From: Ilyonectria destructans
Lineage: Eukaryota; Ascomycota; Sordariomycetes; Hypocreales; Nectriaceae
DNA: 64,000 bases
Assembly: GCA_020740775.1 (NCBI GenBank)
Contig: JAHEWK010000019.1
Coordinates: 930,001 to 994,000, forward strand
Direction of reading: 5' to 3'
Shown here: positions 54,954 to 64,000 of the stretch, in pieces
Layout of the letters: every line of letters starts with the position of its first letter
Numbering within the stretch: the stretch's first letter is position 1
The notes under the pieces: generated by a model
The model's input: the letters and a program-made list of their open reading frames with translations, nothing else
Database searches by the model: none
What the model was told of the DNA's origin: nothing
Translations under genes and position numbers: made by a program

Positions 54954-56247
54954 GTTAAGTAGAGGGGATACACCTAAGGTCTATATATTAAAGCAGTAGG
55001 TAATTAGCTAATAAAGAATATTAGGATGGCTTTAAGAAAAGTAAAGGCTTATTATAGTAGGTATACTTCTAATGCTTATAGTATTACTCTTTAGGAGGGA
55101 GTTTGTAATTCTTTTTCTCTATATATTTATATATCTTTTTATAATTCTCCTCTAAATAATATTATTATACTATTTAAAAATATCTATATACTACTTACTA
55201 AGGCAATTTATAGCCTGATTTTAATTTTACTATATTATTTAAGGTTATATAAGCTGAATTATTAGTCAATTTGATCAAATGGATAGTCTCCAAAGCAGTG
55301 ATGCTGATGTTGATTGATTGCTTGTTCCGGTCATCCGGACCGGCCAGAAGAGGGGTTATCAGACCCCCCTTCTGACTAAGGTCAGGATATCGATCTATCA
55401 GAGGTTTCGTAATACAGGGTCATATTCCAACAATAGATAGAAGCTAGTAATATCTAATAAGTAAAACTTTTTATTAATTAAGGTTATATTAATTAAGTAT
55501 ACTACTATTAAAATACTTAAGGGATTTATTCTTATTCTTCTTATTAGTAAAAATACTAAGAATCTTTTTAATTAATAAGATATATAAAGTCCGGACTGAT
55601 TTATAATACTAATATATACATTTAGAATACACTTTACTATACTTCTTCTGATATATCTTACTTATTTATATAAATCCTTAGTATAAGTTACCTTTATCTA
55701 TCTTATTATTATATCAGATAAACTTCTTTATTACTGCCTTAATATAGGTATAATAGGTAAATAGGGATAGTTAGTATATATATTAAGCCAGATTAATATT
55801 AAGAGTTAGTATAATAATCTATTTTAAATTCTCTACTATAATAAATATAAAGCGCTAATACTTAGTATAAAGCCTAGCTATAATTTTATATATAGCAGGT
55901 AAGTACAGCCAGTTAATCTTATATATCTTATCTAAGAAGATACCTTATTCTATAATAGCGCTATATAAATCTAATATAAATAGGCTAAAGTTTTCCTAAT
56001 ATCTACTTATTATTTTCTATATATTTAATTATATAATAAGTAGTGCCTAAATAGATTATAAAAAGCAGATACTAAATAGCCTTATTTAATAACCTATAAG
56101 GCGCTCTAATTGCCTAGAATATATTCGACCATCTTATATACATCTTCAATAGTTTGTAGCTATCCTAAAGATAGACTCTTAAGTAAATTCTAAATATCAA
56201 TATAAAGTATTAATTTAATTATACGATTCGGAAATATTTGAGGGTTC
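54954..56247. repeat. AT-rich RIP block
   Basis: TA-rich sequence without open frames, interrupted by a GC-normal LTR-like island (55254-55432). Original element not identified. Confidence 0.65.
55254..55432 (-). repeat. Copia-like LTR fragment, minus orientation
   Basis: Read on the minus strand it starts TGTTGGAATATGACC, as copia LTRs here do, and contains two hairpin-forming stretches (CCGGTC/GACCGG; CAGAAG...CTTCTG). It is unmutated and sits inside RIP-mutated DNA, so it is probably younger than its surroundings. The far end at 55254 is uncertain. Confidence 0.45.
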
Positions 56248-56640
56248 TATAGTTAATGAGATGTCGGCGTAAACCCCGCTGGCTCCCCACTCAACGGGTC
56301 GAGCACAGTGCCAGGCATCAGCAAATTCTTAACCAAGAGATCTCGTGCATCGGCGCAGAACTTTTCAAGACTGAGAAACTCCTTAGTGATGCGAGTTCCG
56401 CAGCTGCGGCAGCTCGTGTCGAGGCTGAGCAGACAGCCATTACACAAGTCTTTCTTGTCCTATCCGCGGCAACTGAGGTGGCGTCTGCTACGTATGGAAA
56501 GAGGCGCGCCACAAATTGGCAGGACTCTGCCCTGAACGTTCACGTGATGAGGAGAACTAACTGGGGGAGATTTTGCAGCCATTGGAGACCTAAAATGAGC
56601 GAGGGAGTGGAAAAAGTTATAAATACACCATATTGGATGG
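56248..56640 (+). repeat. Dispersed coding-like repeat related to 12640-12719
   Basis: An open frame (56256-56735) reads QQILNQEISCIGAELFKTEK, LLSDASSAAAAARVEAEQ and AITQVFLVLSAATEVASATY. The last part matches 12640-12719. It is helical and alanine-rich with no known domain. The frame then runs antisense into the last exon of the nitronate monooxygenase, so its end is not real. Function unknown; probably a fragment of an uncharacterised multi-copy gene. Confidence 0.45.
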
Positions 56641-56651
56641 GGGTACTGGTG

Positions 56652-58039
56652 TTACTTCTCCCAAAGCAGCTGGAGAGCCCTGATCCTCCTCTTTGCTGTT
56701 TCTCTAACCTCCTTAACTATATCACCGGCCGGTAGAGTTTCTTTAACTAAACCTACTCCAGTTCCGCTGAAAGTGTCAGTATTGAGTCTAGACAATTTGA
56801 GGGGAAAACATACGCCCAAATAAGGTTTCTTGACATATCACCCGAGGCTTGGGCTTCCGAAAGTCTCTTGATGTTCTCCTCAATTGCCACTCCAGAAACG
56901 TGATCCTCGTATGATTTGCTAATGATGGCTCTGCCGTCGTAAGCCTTTGGCCAAACCTTCAGGTTTTGTAGGTCATCATGGAAGGTCGATCTTCCATCCG
57001 TTAGCTCTGTGTATGCCAAGGTCTCGGGGTACCTACCTGGAAGTGGCAACACCTCCGTCTACAGCCTCTGCGATAGCTTTCTTCTGGAAGTCCGGAGCTG
57101 TACTTTCCTCAGAGAGAATGAACTGTATCTGTCAGTCGCAAAGTTCCTAGATCGTGGTTGGGGACATACCCTAGTACCCATGACGACACCGTCAGCGCCT
57201 GCGGTCGTTAGTCCAGGACTCTTCAGTGTCTTCACTCTGACCGTGTCAGCTCACCTAATGCGAGTGCCGCCGCTACTCCGCATCCGTCAGAAACACCACC
57301 TGCTGCCAAAAGCACAACCTTTCGGTCAGGAAACTCAACATCCACCATGCTTCGCACCTCAGGCACAAGGCTGATCAGCCCCGAGTTGCTCACATACTGG
57401 TGTCCACCAGCGTCGGCACCTTGAGCAACAATAATATCAGCCCCATCCTTCAGGGCCTGACGGGCCGCAGCGACGTCCCCAACCTGGCCTGTCGAGCGTT
57501 AGTAATGCTCCAAACACGGTGCCCGTTTCTGGGAGCATACGTATGGCCAGCATGCCCGAGTCATGGAGTGCGTTGATGATTCTCGGCACTACCGCCTTGT
57601 CTTCGCTATCGTGTGCGAACAGCCACACCGCCTGCGGGAGGTGTTCTTGGAGCAGCGGCAGTGCGGTAGACTCGAACTGCGACACGCTCTCGTGGAACAA
57701 CAAGAAGCTCACGCCGATAGGCAGGGGCAGTTTTCGATCTTCCAGCCCGAGAACTTCCCGCGCGGTGCTGAGTTCCTTCGAAAGCTGTGCGAGTTGAGGG
57801 TGGTCGGGCGTTCCCCCTGGGACAATGCCTTTAGAAACGTTAACCTGTCGGGTCTCACGAAATTGCCATCCGGTCCACTCACCAAGACCTCCAGCATTGG
57901 AGACTTGAGCGGCCAAGGTGCCGTTGGAGGTGCCGAGCATGGGCCCACTAACAATGACGGGATTTTCGGTGTGTGGGAACCACGCGTTCAACAAGCTCCT
58001 CTCCTCCTTCGCGTAGACCATCTCCTTAATATGCTCCAT
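56652..58039 (-). CDS. Nitronate monooxygenase (2-nitropropane dioxygenase family)
   Basis: Six exons on the minus strand: 58039-57541, 57488-57255, 57198-57170, 57122-57037, 56990-56814 and 56766-56652. The introns are 52, 56, 47, 46 and 47 bp, each GT...AG and several with CTAAC branch sites. The model is exactly 1140 bp (379 residues). The N-terminus has PVIVSGPMLGTSNGTLAAQV then SNAGGLG. The flavin site follows with QVGDVAAARQAL and IIVAQGADAGGHQ, where the GGH histidine is expected near FMN, then VVLLAAGGVSDG, LGADGVVMGTR and finally GTGVGLVKE. The enzyme oxidises alkyl nitronates using FMN and oxygen and protects against nitro toxins such as propionate 3-nitronate. The gene looks intact. 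A GTG further upstream is in frame, but the ATG at 58039 gives normal length. It diverges from the glutathione transferase gene. Confidence 0.9.
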
Positions 58040-58922
58040 AATTGTTGCCGACACACTGTAGCGTGATCAACTTGAAGGAGTAGGAGTTGGAATCGAAATT
58101 GACCGCACATCATATCGCATTTATTTGCCATACGTAGGTAGAAAACGTAGCCTACGTCAATATTACATACCCCAGATGACGCGTGGCGTAACAGCGTTGT
58201 ATGCTACAATAGTTCGTGCAAACAAGTGCTGAGTTTATTATGGGTACACTGAATATTGTATCCTACTTCATCCTAGCACGTCCAAAGTCCTGAAAACAAC
58301 TCCGCTCCCCCGGTGAGATATTACTCAGCATTGTACGATGGACAGGCCGATTTGTTAATGGGCCGAGCGGGACAAATTTCAACTGGTAGTTCATAGGGAC
58401 ACTGAATAGCTCTGTGGCACCGAGTTCACTTGAGTGATGCTCCGTGATGAACCGCGGAGCTCCGTGTGGGCATAGGTTGGGCACTAGCGCTCGCCATCTT
58501 TGAGTGTATTATTAATTCCCCTTGGCGCAAGCATCCGTCCTATCCGAATCACTGGGGGAGGGCCAAACCAGGCGCAGCATATGATGACAAAGGATGCTGG
58601 GATTTCGCTGCGGATAATAAATACCGCGTTGTGTTGCTAGGCCCAGTCCTACTTCTACATTCCTACATTTCTAATTCGAAAATCGCCGAGGTAAACATCA
58701 CTATAATCCTGCATCGTGAATTTCCTTCCGAAAGCCTCGTCAGAACATCTCACCCGAAGACAAGGTTTACAGCAACTTCATCCATTCTTACCAGATCCGC
58801 CTATCTTAGAATCCTCATATACCTCGATGCCTCAAACATACCACGGTCTGCGTCATAGAGCTAACTATCATCTGTCTAGGTAGGCTATATAAACGAACCC
58901 ACACGCTGACGTAGTGACGGCC
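58040..58922. promoter_or_regulatory. Divergent intergenic region between the nitronate monooxygenase and the glutathione transferase
   Basis: 883 bp with no gene, separating two head-to-head detoxification-type genes. TATATAA at 58886-58892 lies about 31 bp before the transferase ATG, and TGACGTAGTGACG (58907-58919) between them resembles CRE/AP-1-type sites. Shared regulation is an inference from the arrangement. Confidence 0.45.
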
Positions 58923-60320
58923 ATGTCTGTTGTTCAGAACAGCGAGGACGCTGCCCTGTGGGCTCGTTTGACAGGGAAATCTGGCGAGTTCAAGCGTCCT
59001 CAGAGCTCTTTCAAGGAATGGGTTTCCAAGAAGCCCGGGTCCAAGTTCCCGGCAGAGAACGGCAGGTATCATCTCTATGTCAGTTATGCCTGTCCTTGGG
59101 TAAGTGGTCATGTCATCACGCGGTGCCTGAATCGACTCTGACACCAATTGGGCTAGGCCCATCGAATTCTGATTGTCCGCAAATTGAAGGGCTTGGAGGA
59201 TGTCATCTCCTTTAGTTCCGTGCACTGGCATCTGGACTTACAGAAGGGTGAGTAGTTCCCTGACGTGGTGAGGGCAGAAGGGAGATTTTCGGTACAGAAA
59301 TCAACTGAACCACGAGACATCAGGATGGCGTTTCCCGACTCCGGAGGACGAGGATGCGCCGGGAGAGAATGCTATTCCCGACCCTCTACATGAGGGTTTC
59401 ACCCATCTTCGTCAACTTTACCTCGAGACCGATCCTGGTTACGAGGGTCGATTCACCGTACCGACTCTCTACGACAAGATCCAGAAAGTCATCGTGAATA
59501 ACGAGAGCAGTGAGATCCTCCGCATGTTGGGGACCGAGGTTAGAGACTTGTTACTCTCTGCTGCTATCATTACCACTAACTGCGTACAAGTTTGACGACG
59601 TCATTGATGAAAAATATCGAGACGTCTCGCTGTATCCAGAGACGCTCCGGGAACAGATCGACGAGGCGCACGAGTGGCACTACGACAAGATAAACAACGG
59701 GGTGTATAAGTGCGGCGTGGCGACCACGCAAGAAGCCTACACCCGCAACGTTTTGGCACTCTTTGAGGCGCTTGATAAGGTCGAGGCGCATCTAGCTTCC
59801 AGTGAAGGACCTTATTGGTTTGGCCGGGAGATCACTGAGGTCGACATAAGGCTGTAAGCAAACCTTCTCCCAATTCGGCGATGCCCTTAAGCAACTTGAT
59901 CATAGCACTGACCACAAACTACCTAGTTACGTCACGATTATTCGTTTTGATGTATGCCGGATCCATTTTTTTTCTCTCCCGTGGTTTTAGCTTTTACATG
60001 TCTTTTTGTATAGCTTCGTAAGTTCTAGAAGTGGTATGATGGTGTCACTAATCATTTCATAGACGGTGTATGTCCAGCACTTCAAGTGCAATATTCGAGA
60101 TATCCGATCTGGCTATCCGCATATCCATAAATGGGTGCGGAACCTGTACTGGAACGTCCCAGCATTCAACGCCACCACCAGCTTCATCCATATCAAGAAC
60201 CATTACACCAAGAGCCACAGCATGATAAATCCATTTTCGATCACCCCAGTCGGACCGCTTCCTGATATCCTGCCGTTGGATGAAGAAGTGCCAGCCGTAA
60301 ATGCGAAGAGGGCACTCTAA
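58923..60320 (+). CDS. Xi-class glutathione S-transferase (ECM4/glutathionyl-hydroquinone reductase type)
   Basis: Six exons: 58923-59099, 59157-59247, 59324-59538, 59591-59853, 59927-59951 and 60063-60320. Introns are 52-111 bp with GT...AG ends. The total is 1029 bp, 342 residues. The catalytic motif SYACPW/AHR straddles the first intron, with Cys57 the nucleophile of glutathionyl-hydroquinone reductases. The N-terminal domain contains FPAENGRYHLYVSYACPW and VPTLYDK, a thioredoxin-like glutathione site. The C-terminal helical domain has KINNGVYKCGVATTQEAY, EGPYWFGREITEVDIRL and YVQHFKCNIRDIRSGYPHI. The family reduces glutathionylated quinones and acts in xenobiotic or oxidative stress, usually in the cytosol. 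All conserved blocks are present; the 25-bp fifth exon is notably small. Confidence 0.9.
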
Positions 60321-61335
60321 TCAGACTTCGAAGTTCGGGTACGAGGGACTTGTTGAACTACTTGGTATACTTGTACGCAAAATGGACTTTGCAGTCCTTG
60401 GGATACCTAGGAGATGGACTCGTCTCAGCTCAACTCAATCAATCCACTTAGCACTCTTCATTTGTATCTACGGGATGGAAAGGATTAAGGCAGTATCATA
60501 TTTCTTCAAATATAGTCATCTGCAGGTAGTTATGCAACATGATGTGCAAGTGGTCCGCGCTGGTGTAGGTCGCTTTCTGGACGAGTTCAACGTCACTTGT
60601 GCGAGGTACGCAACGTCAGCACTTGTACGATAGCACAGATCGCTTTTTCGACCGGTCAACGGCAGCTATTACCCGATGACGAAGAGTTTGGATCTATCTC
60701 GGTTACTATGGTCCGCACTGGTGTAGAGGACGACCTCAGCGCCCCAATAAACTTCAACACTATCAGCGACGATTCGATCAAGAGCAAACTGTTCGGGCTC
60801 GGAGGCACAGTGTCGGCAGTCCAGACCGACCTGGATACGTTTATTACATTCCTGATGTACTTGGATCAGTGAGAGGTCGCAGCATTTTGTCCCCGCCCAG
60901 ACCCCGTCGAGTCGATGAAGGATGTAGACAGTGGCTTCCCTTTCCGGTCGGAAAAATATTCCCACGATAGCTTGTCAGCTTGGGTAAAGCGAAGATATCG
61001 TGGGGTTGCTGGAAAGGCCTAGTTCGAATTACCGCACTGCGGTCGAAAAACATCAACGTGGGAGGAAGCTCAGCAGCCATGGTCAGAAGAAAACTCGACG
61101 TACACATTTTGGCATCTCTGGGGCGGGAATAGGGTTAATAAGACATACCCACATGTGCATACCTTCATGCTGAGGCTTCAGATTCATGTCTAACAGGTAG
61201 TCTGGGTCCTCTTGGCACTAGCAGAAGTTATTGCCATTACAATTAAAACAATCTGAACTGATTCTCTACGCATCGGACCGAGACTCGAAGAATGTGAAAA
61301 GAAACACCCTCATGTGATATCATCCCTCATCTAGC
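60321..61335. other. Intergenic, no gene recognised
   Basis: Convergent space between the glutathione transferase (plus) and the small conserved gene (minus). A 91-codon plus frame (60597-60872) and overlapping minus frames exist but match no family. Probably untranslated regions and decayed sequence. Confidence 0.35.
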
Positions 61336-61850
61336 TCAAGTATTCTTGCTTCCTCCTCCAAGCAAACCACCCATATAGTTGCCAGCCCCCTTGACGCCAT
61401 CAGCCGACTTTGTACCGACACTCTTTCCACCGTCGACAAACGCGCTCGCGGTATTGTTGACCGCCGAGGCGCCATGCAGCTTCGAAGGCGCGTAGCCGCC
61501 CTTGTCGTCCTTGCCCTGACGCTCGGTTCGGTTGATGCCCTCCTTGGAGGCGAGATCGCCGGCTGGTTGTAGAAGGCCGCCTTGCCCGACTTGGGCCGCG
61601 ACGAGGTTGTGGACGCCGTCTTGGAGAGTATCGACTTGCTCGACGCCCGTTACTTTCGACTTGTTGAGGGTATCTACTTCGTGTTAGCTTGGGGTTGGCG
61701 CTAAGCGACGCCGTGGATCGGCTGAGGAGACGGACCCTTGGTTGCGTAGCTAGCCTTGTTGTCTTTGGAGAACCATCGCAGGTAGGTGTCCTCGAGCCAG
61801 GGCACCCACTTCTCGTATTGCTCGTTGTAGGTCTTCTTGGTCCACTCCAT
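61336..61850 (-). CDS. Small conserved fungal protein of unknown function
   Basis: Two exons, 61850-61736 and 61673-61336, with a 62-bp intron (GTCCGT...AAGTAG, branch GCTAAC). The model closes in frame at 150 residues. It begins MEWTKKTYNEQYEKWVPWLE then YLRWFSKDNKASYATKDTLN, followed by KVTGVEQVDTLQDGVHNLV and GGLLQPAGDLASKEGINRTE. The C-terminus is Gly/Ser/Lys-rich (GNYMGGLLGGGSKNT). The WVPWLED...YLRWF-KDNKASY pattern recalls small proteins found across filamentous ascomycetes with no assigned role. There is no signal peptide. The open frame of 184 codons on the same strand (61400-61954) is a different frame and not the gene. Confidence 0.7.
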
Positions 61851-62493
61851 GGTGATATTGTTCTGATACGTGCTGAAGATTGTACCGTTTTTGCAAGATG
61901 CTTCTCAACGTAACAGACAGCAAGAGGCATAGATGGCTTGGGCAGACGACGCAAGCCACGCTCATGATTTCATCAGAGGGAGGGCCGCGAGCGAATACGT
62001 CATCCCTAGATCTTAATAGAGTGCATTTTCATCGACTCGCCAGATGACTGGCTCAAGTGGCTTAACCAAGGATGCAGCGTGATGCCATGCTAGCATTTCC
62101 GCCTGTGGCGCGTGTCAACATCCCTGTCAAAACCGGTTCTAAACGCAGATCGCCGATGCAAACGTCATTTCTTGGGAAGTGGGTGTGGTCGCAACACGTC
62201 TTCATAGCCACATGCAGGATTCCTGAAACACTTGCATCTGCATTCAACGGCCCATTTGATGATGCGGTCTTTATCTTGCCTAGCATTTCGTTGCACGCGG
62301 CCGCGCTACTTCGGATGAGTTGATCTACGGTAGGCATCGTGGCATTGTGCCCCAAGCTTCGGCGATCAGTTGCGAAAGAGTGGATGGATCGCCATTCGAA
62401 GGTTGAATGCCACAGTTGAATTTCGATAGGCTACAGTACAGCTACCATGAACCTTTCCCTTAATAGATACGCCTTTGCTTCTGTTCCATTCTG
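61851..62493. other. Intergenic, no gene recognised
   Basis: Between the small conserved gene and the end of the MFS transporter. A 97-codon minus frame (62062-62355) is present but unrecognised. Confidence 0.35.
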
Positions 62494-64000
62494 CTAAGGC
62501 TGGATCAAATTCGCAGTCGCAATTCTCTTCCGCTTGCCCAGCAGCCACATGGAAACCGTAAGCAGCGAGAATATTCCCATCACCATGCCAAAAATCCCAG
62601 AGGGCTCAGCCGCTCCGCGGTCGTGGATCCAGGCAGTGACGAAAAATGTCCAAGCGAAATCAATGATGGCTCGTAGAATGGTGACGACGACGAAACAATT
62701 GCTAGCGAGGTGCATGTAGCAGTCGATCAACTACAGAGGGGTTCTAGTTAGCTTTGCGTTCATCACTGGTACAGTACCAGAACACTCACGTAGTTGAATC
62801 CCACTGAAGTAATTTGCATCAGACCCATGGCAATCATGGCATACCCGACCTGCAGACCAACCCAGGCATTCTTAGAAGGATGATCAGCGCAGAAACCGAA
62901 TACGAGAAAGCCGCTGGTTGCAATAGCCAGGGTTGGGAACATGGTCGGCAATCGACTCTCAGGCTCGGCAGAACCATGCTCGCGCTTTGCAGATTGCTTC
63001 AGCCTATAGTCCACAACCATATACGTGTACAGAGCGCCCAGGAGCGCCCCGATGACGCCTCCGACATTGATCAAGCCCACGTTGGCGCCCCAAAGATAAG
63101 GAGGAGCCGCAACCAGCTGGGGCCCAATGGTAGAAACGGCGACAATGCCACCGACGAGGCCTCCGCAATGCAGCGTCACCAGCCAAGTTCCAGGGAGCAG
63201 AGCGGTGCGCCAAGGTCGGACGAACTTTTGAAGGACGTCTCCGCGGGGGCTGATGAATCCGAGCGATCTGATGTAGGTGAATGGCTAGTGGGTCTCGACT
63301 GATCGGCTCGTTTCGATCTGAGTGTCGCCCGGCTTTTCGTCGTCCAAGACCTCGCTGGTGACAAAAGCGGCCACGACTGATGCGTATGTCATATAGACCA
63401 TAGGGGTCAGGTTATATGTAGAAAGTAAGATGTCTTGTCTATGGATAAGCTGAGCAGATTGTCTTATATGACGGCTAACTGCTCAGTAGATGCCTGGCTT
63501 GCCAGGCATCCCTAGGATACGGCTAGCTGCACGCATCAACGACTTCTCTGTCAAAGAGCGTTTCTGGGACCAACAGGAGGACGCCCAGGAAGCATGGTCC
63601 GCATAATGCGATGCCGACCCAGAATATGTACTGCCACCCGAGGTTCGATCCGATATAACCATCCACGATGCCGCCGATGAGTGAGTCGCCGGCCAGAAAG
63701 ATAGTGTAAATTGCCTTTCAAATGTCAGCAAGCGAAAGCATGCGCGGGGGATCGCGTTCCAGGTCATGGAGGCATACCATTGCTCGGCCGCGTTCATGCA
63801 TGAAAAAGACCTCGCCGACCAGTGTAGGAGCCACAGTTTCCGAGGCGACACTACCAATTGCCTGGAAGACTCGTGCAACCATTAGCGAGTTGTAGGATGT
63901 CGCCAGTCCACACCAGAGAGTACAGAGTGTCATGAGAAGTGTAGCAACGAGGAGAACCGGTCGTCGGCCGAGGATGTTGGACAGGGGAACCCAGAGTGTG
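62494..64000 (-). pseudogene. MFS transporter, incomplete at the window edge and apparently disrupted
   Basis: The gene enters from the right edge on the minus strand. The first visible part reads VARVFQAIGSVASETVAPTL, VGEVFFMHERGRAM (MFS motif region). An intron lies at 63715-63777, then AIYTIFLAGDSLIGGI, LGWQYIFWVGIALCG and LLLVPETLFDRE. Next is the central loop, then RSLGFISPRGDVLQKFVRPW, further membrane segments, an intron at 62731-62789 (GTGAGT...TGTAG), and a C-terminal exon ending at 62494. About 10 of 12 helices are covered. Two defects appear: the frame is lost after LFDRE near 63540, where the next frame continues SLMRAASRILGMPGKPGIY, and a TAG at 63285-63287 in the central loop. 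An unrecognised intron could remove one or both. The substrate is unknown; the family exports drugs or imports small metabolites. Confidence 0.65.

Noticed and set aside
56753..57052. 99-codon minus-strand frame as a separate gene
   Set aside because: It is exon 5 of the nitronate monooxygenase read through its flanking introns.
57489..57540. Frameshift in the nitronate monooxygenase after the first 170 codons
   Set aside because: A 52-bp intron (GTATGC...GACAG) restores the frame, and the complete six-exon model has a length divisible by three.
61400..61954. 184-codon Arg/Ser-rich minus-strand frame
   Set aside because: An out-of-frame reading of the two-exon conserved gene at 61336-61850; low-complexity composition comes from the frame.

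Overview
The window is nuclear DNA of a filamentous ascomycete (Pezizomycotina). Genes have one to five short introns (46-111 bp) with GT...AG ends and CTAAC-like branch sites. Gene families are typically fungal: AflR-type Zn2Cys6 regulator, DUF2235, M43 metalloprotease, nitronate monooxygenase, ECM4-type glutathione transferase. Large blocks are AT-rich, TpA-dominated and free of long open frames, as left by repeat-induced point mutation (RIP). The species cannot be named from the sequence.

Layout. 0.5-5.1 kb: AflR-like regulator, a dead HAK potassium-transporter relic, an intact DUF2235 protein. 5.3-22.3 kb: a repeat-rich patchwork with minisatellites, two STAND/NLR relics (TPR type and WD40 type), two LINE 3' ends, a diverged duplication (9.7-12.3 kb against 18.9-22.3 kb), an inverted repeat, a MITE-like element with perfect TIRs, a ubiquitin-fold fragment and a Fot1-type transposase relic. 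22.3-31.0 kb and 32.8-34.7 kb: RIP-mutated DNA flanking a lipoxygenase gene that has lost its 3' third. 35-44.4 kb: mostly GC-normal genes (GFO/IDH/MocA oxidoreductase with an in-frame TGA, alpha/beta hydrolase, M35-like relic, possible 2EXR-like protein, truncated FAD monooxygenase, secreted M43 protease) with copia-type LTR debris.

45.8-55.0 kb holds three DNA transposons. A MULE with TIRs and a target duplication but a RIP-damaged body lies 19 bp from a second, opposite-strand MULE. A complete 2.8-kb pogo-family element sits at a TA in the 5' leader of the second MULE; it has 105-bp matching TIRs and an uninterrupted 787-codon transposase. The second MULE carries three stops and a lost splice donor, all explicable as C:G to T:A changes.

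56.6-64 kb is an ordinary gene block: nitronate monooxygenase (6 exons, minus) divergent from an ECM4/xi-class glutathione transferase (6 exons, plus), a small conserved fungal protein (2 exons) and an MFS transporter that runs off the window and looks disrupted. The splice models for the protease, the monooxygenase, the transferase and the small protein all close in frame.

I see no wholly new biological system. The best leads are the pogo/MULE nest, the apparently active pogo copy in a RIP-affected genome, the paired hairpins with matched substitutions near 44.8 kb, the MITE-like palindromic element at 11.3 kb, and the conserved reading frame beyond a TGA in the oxidoreductase.
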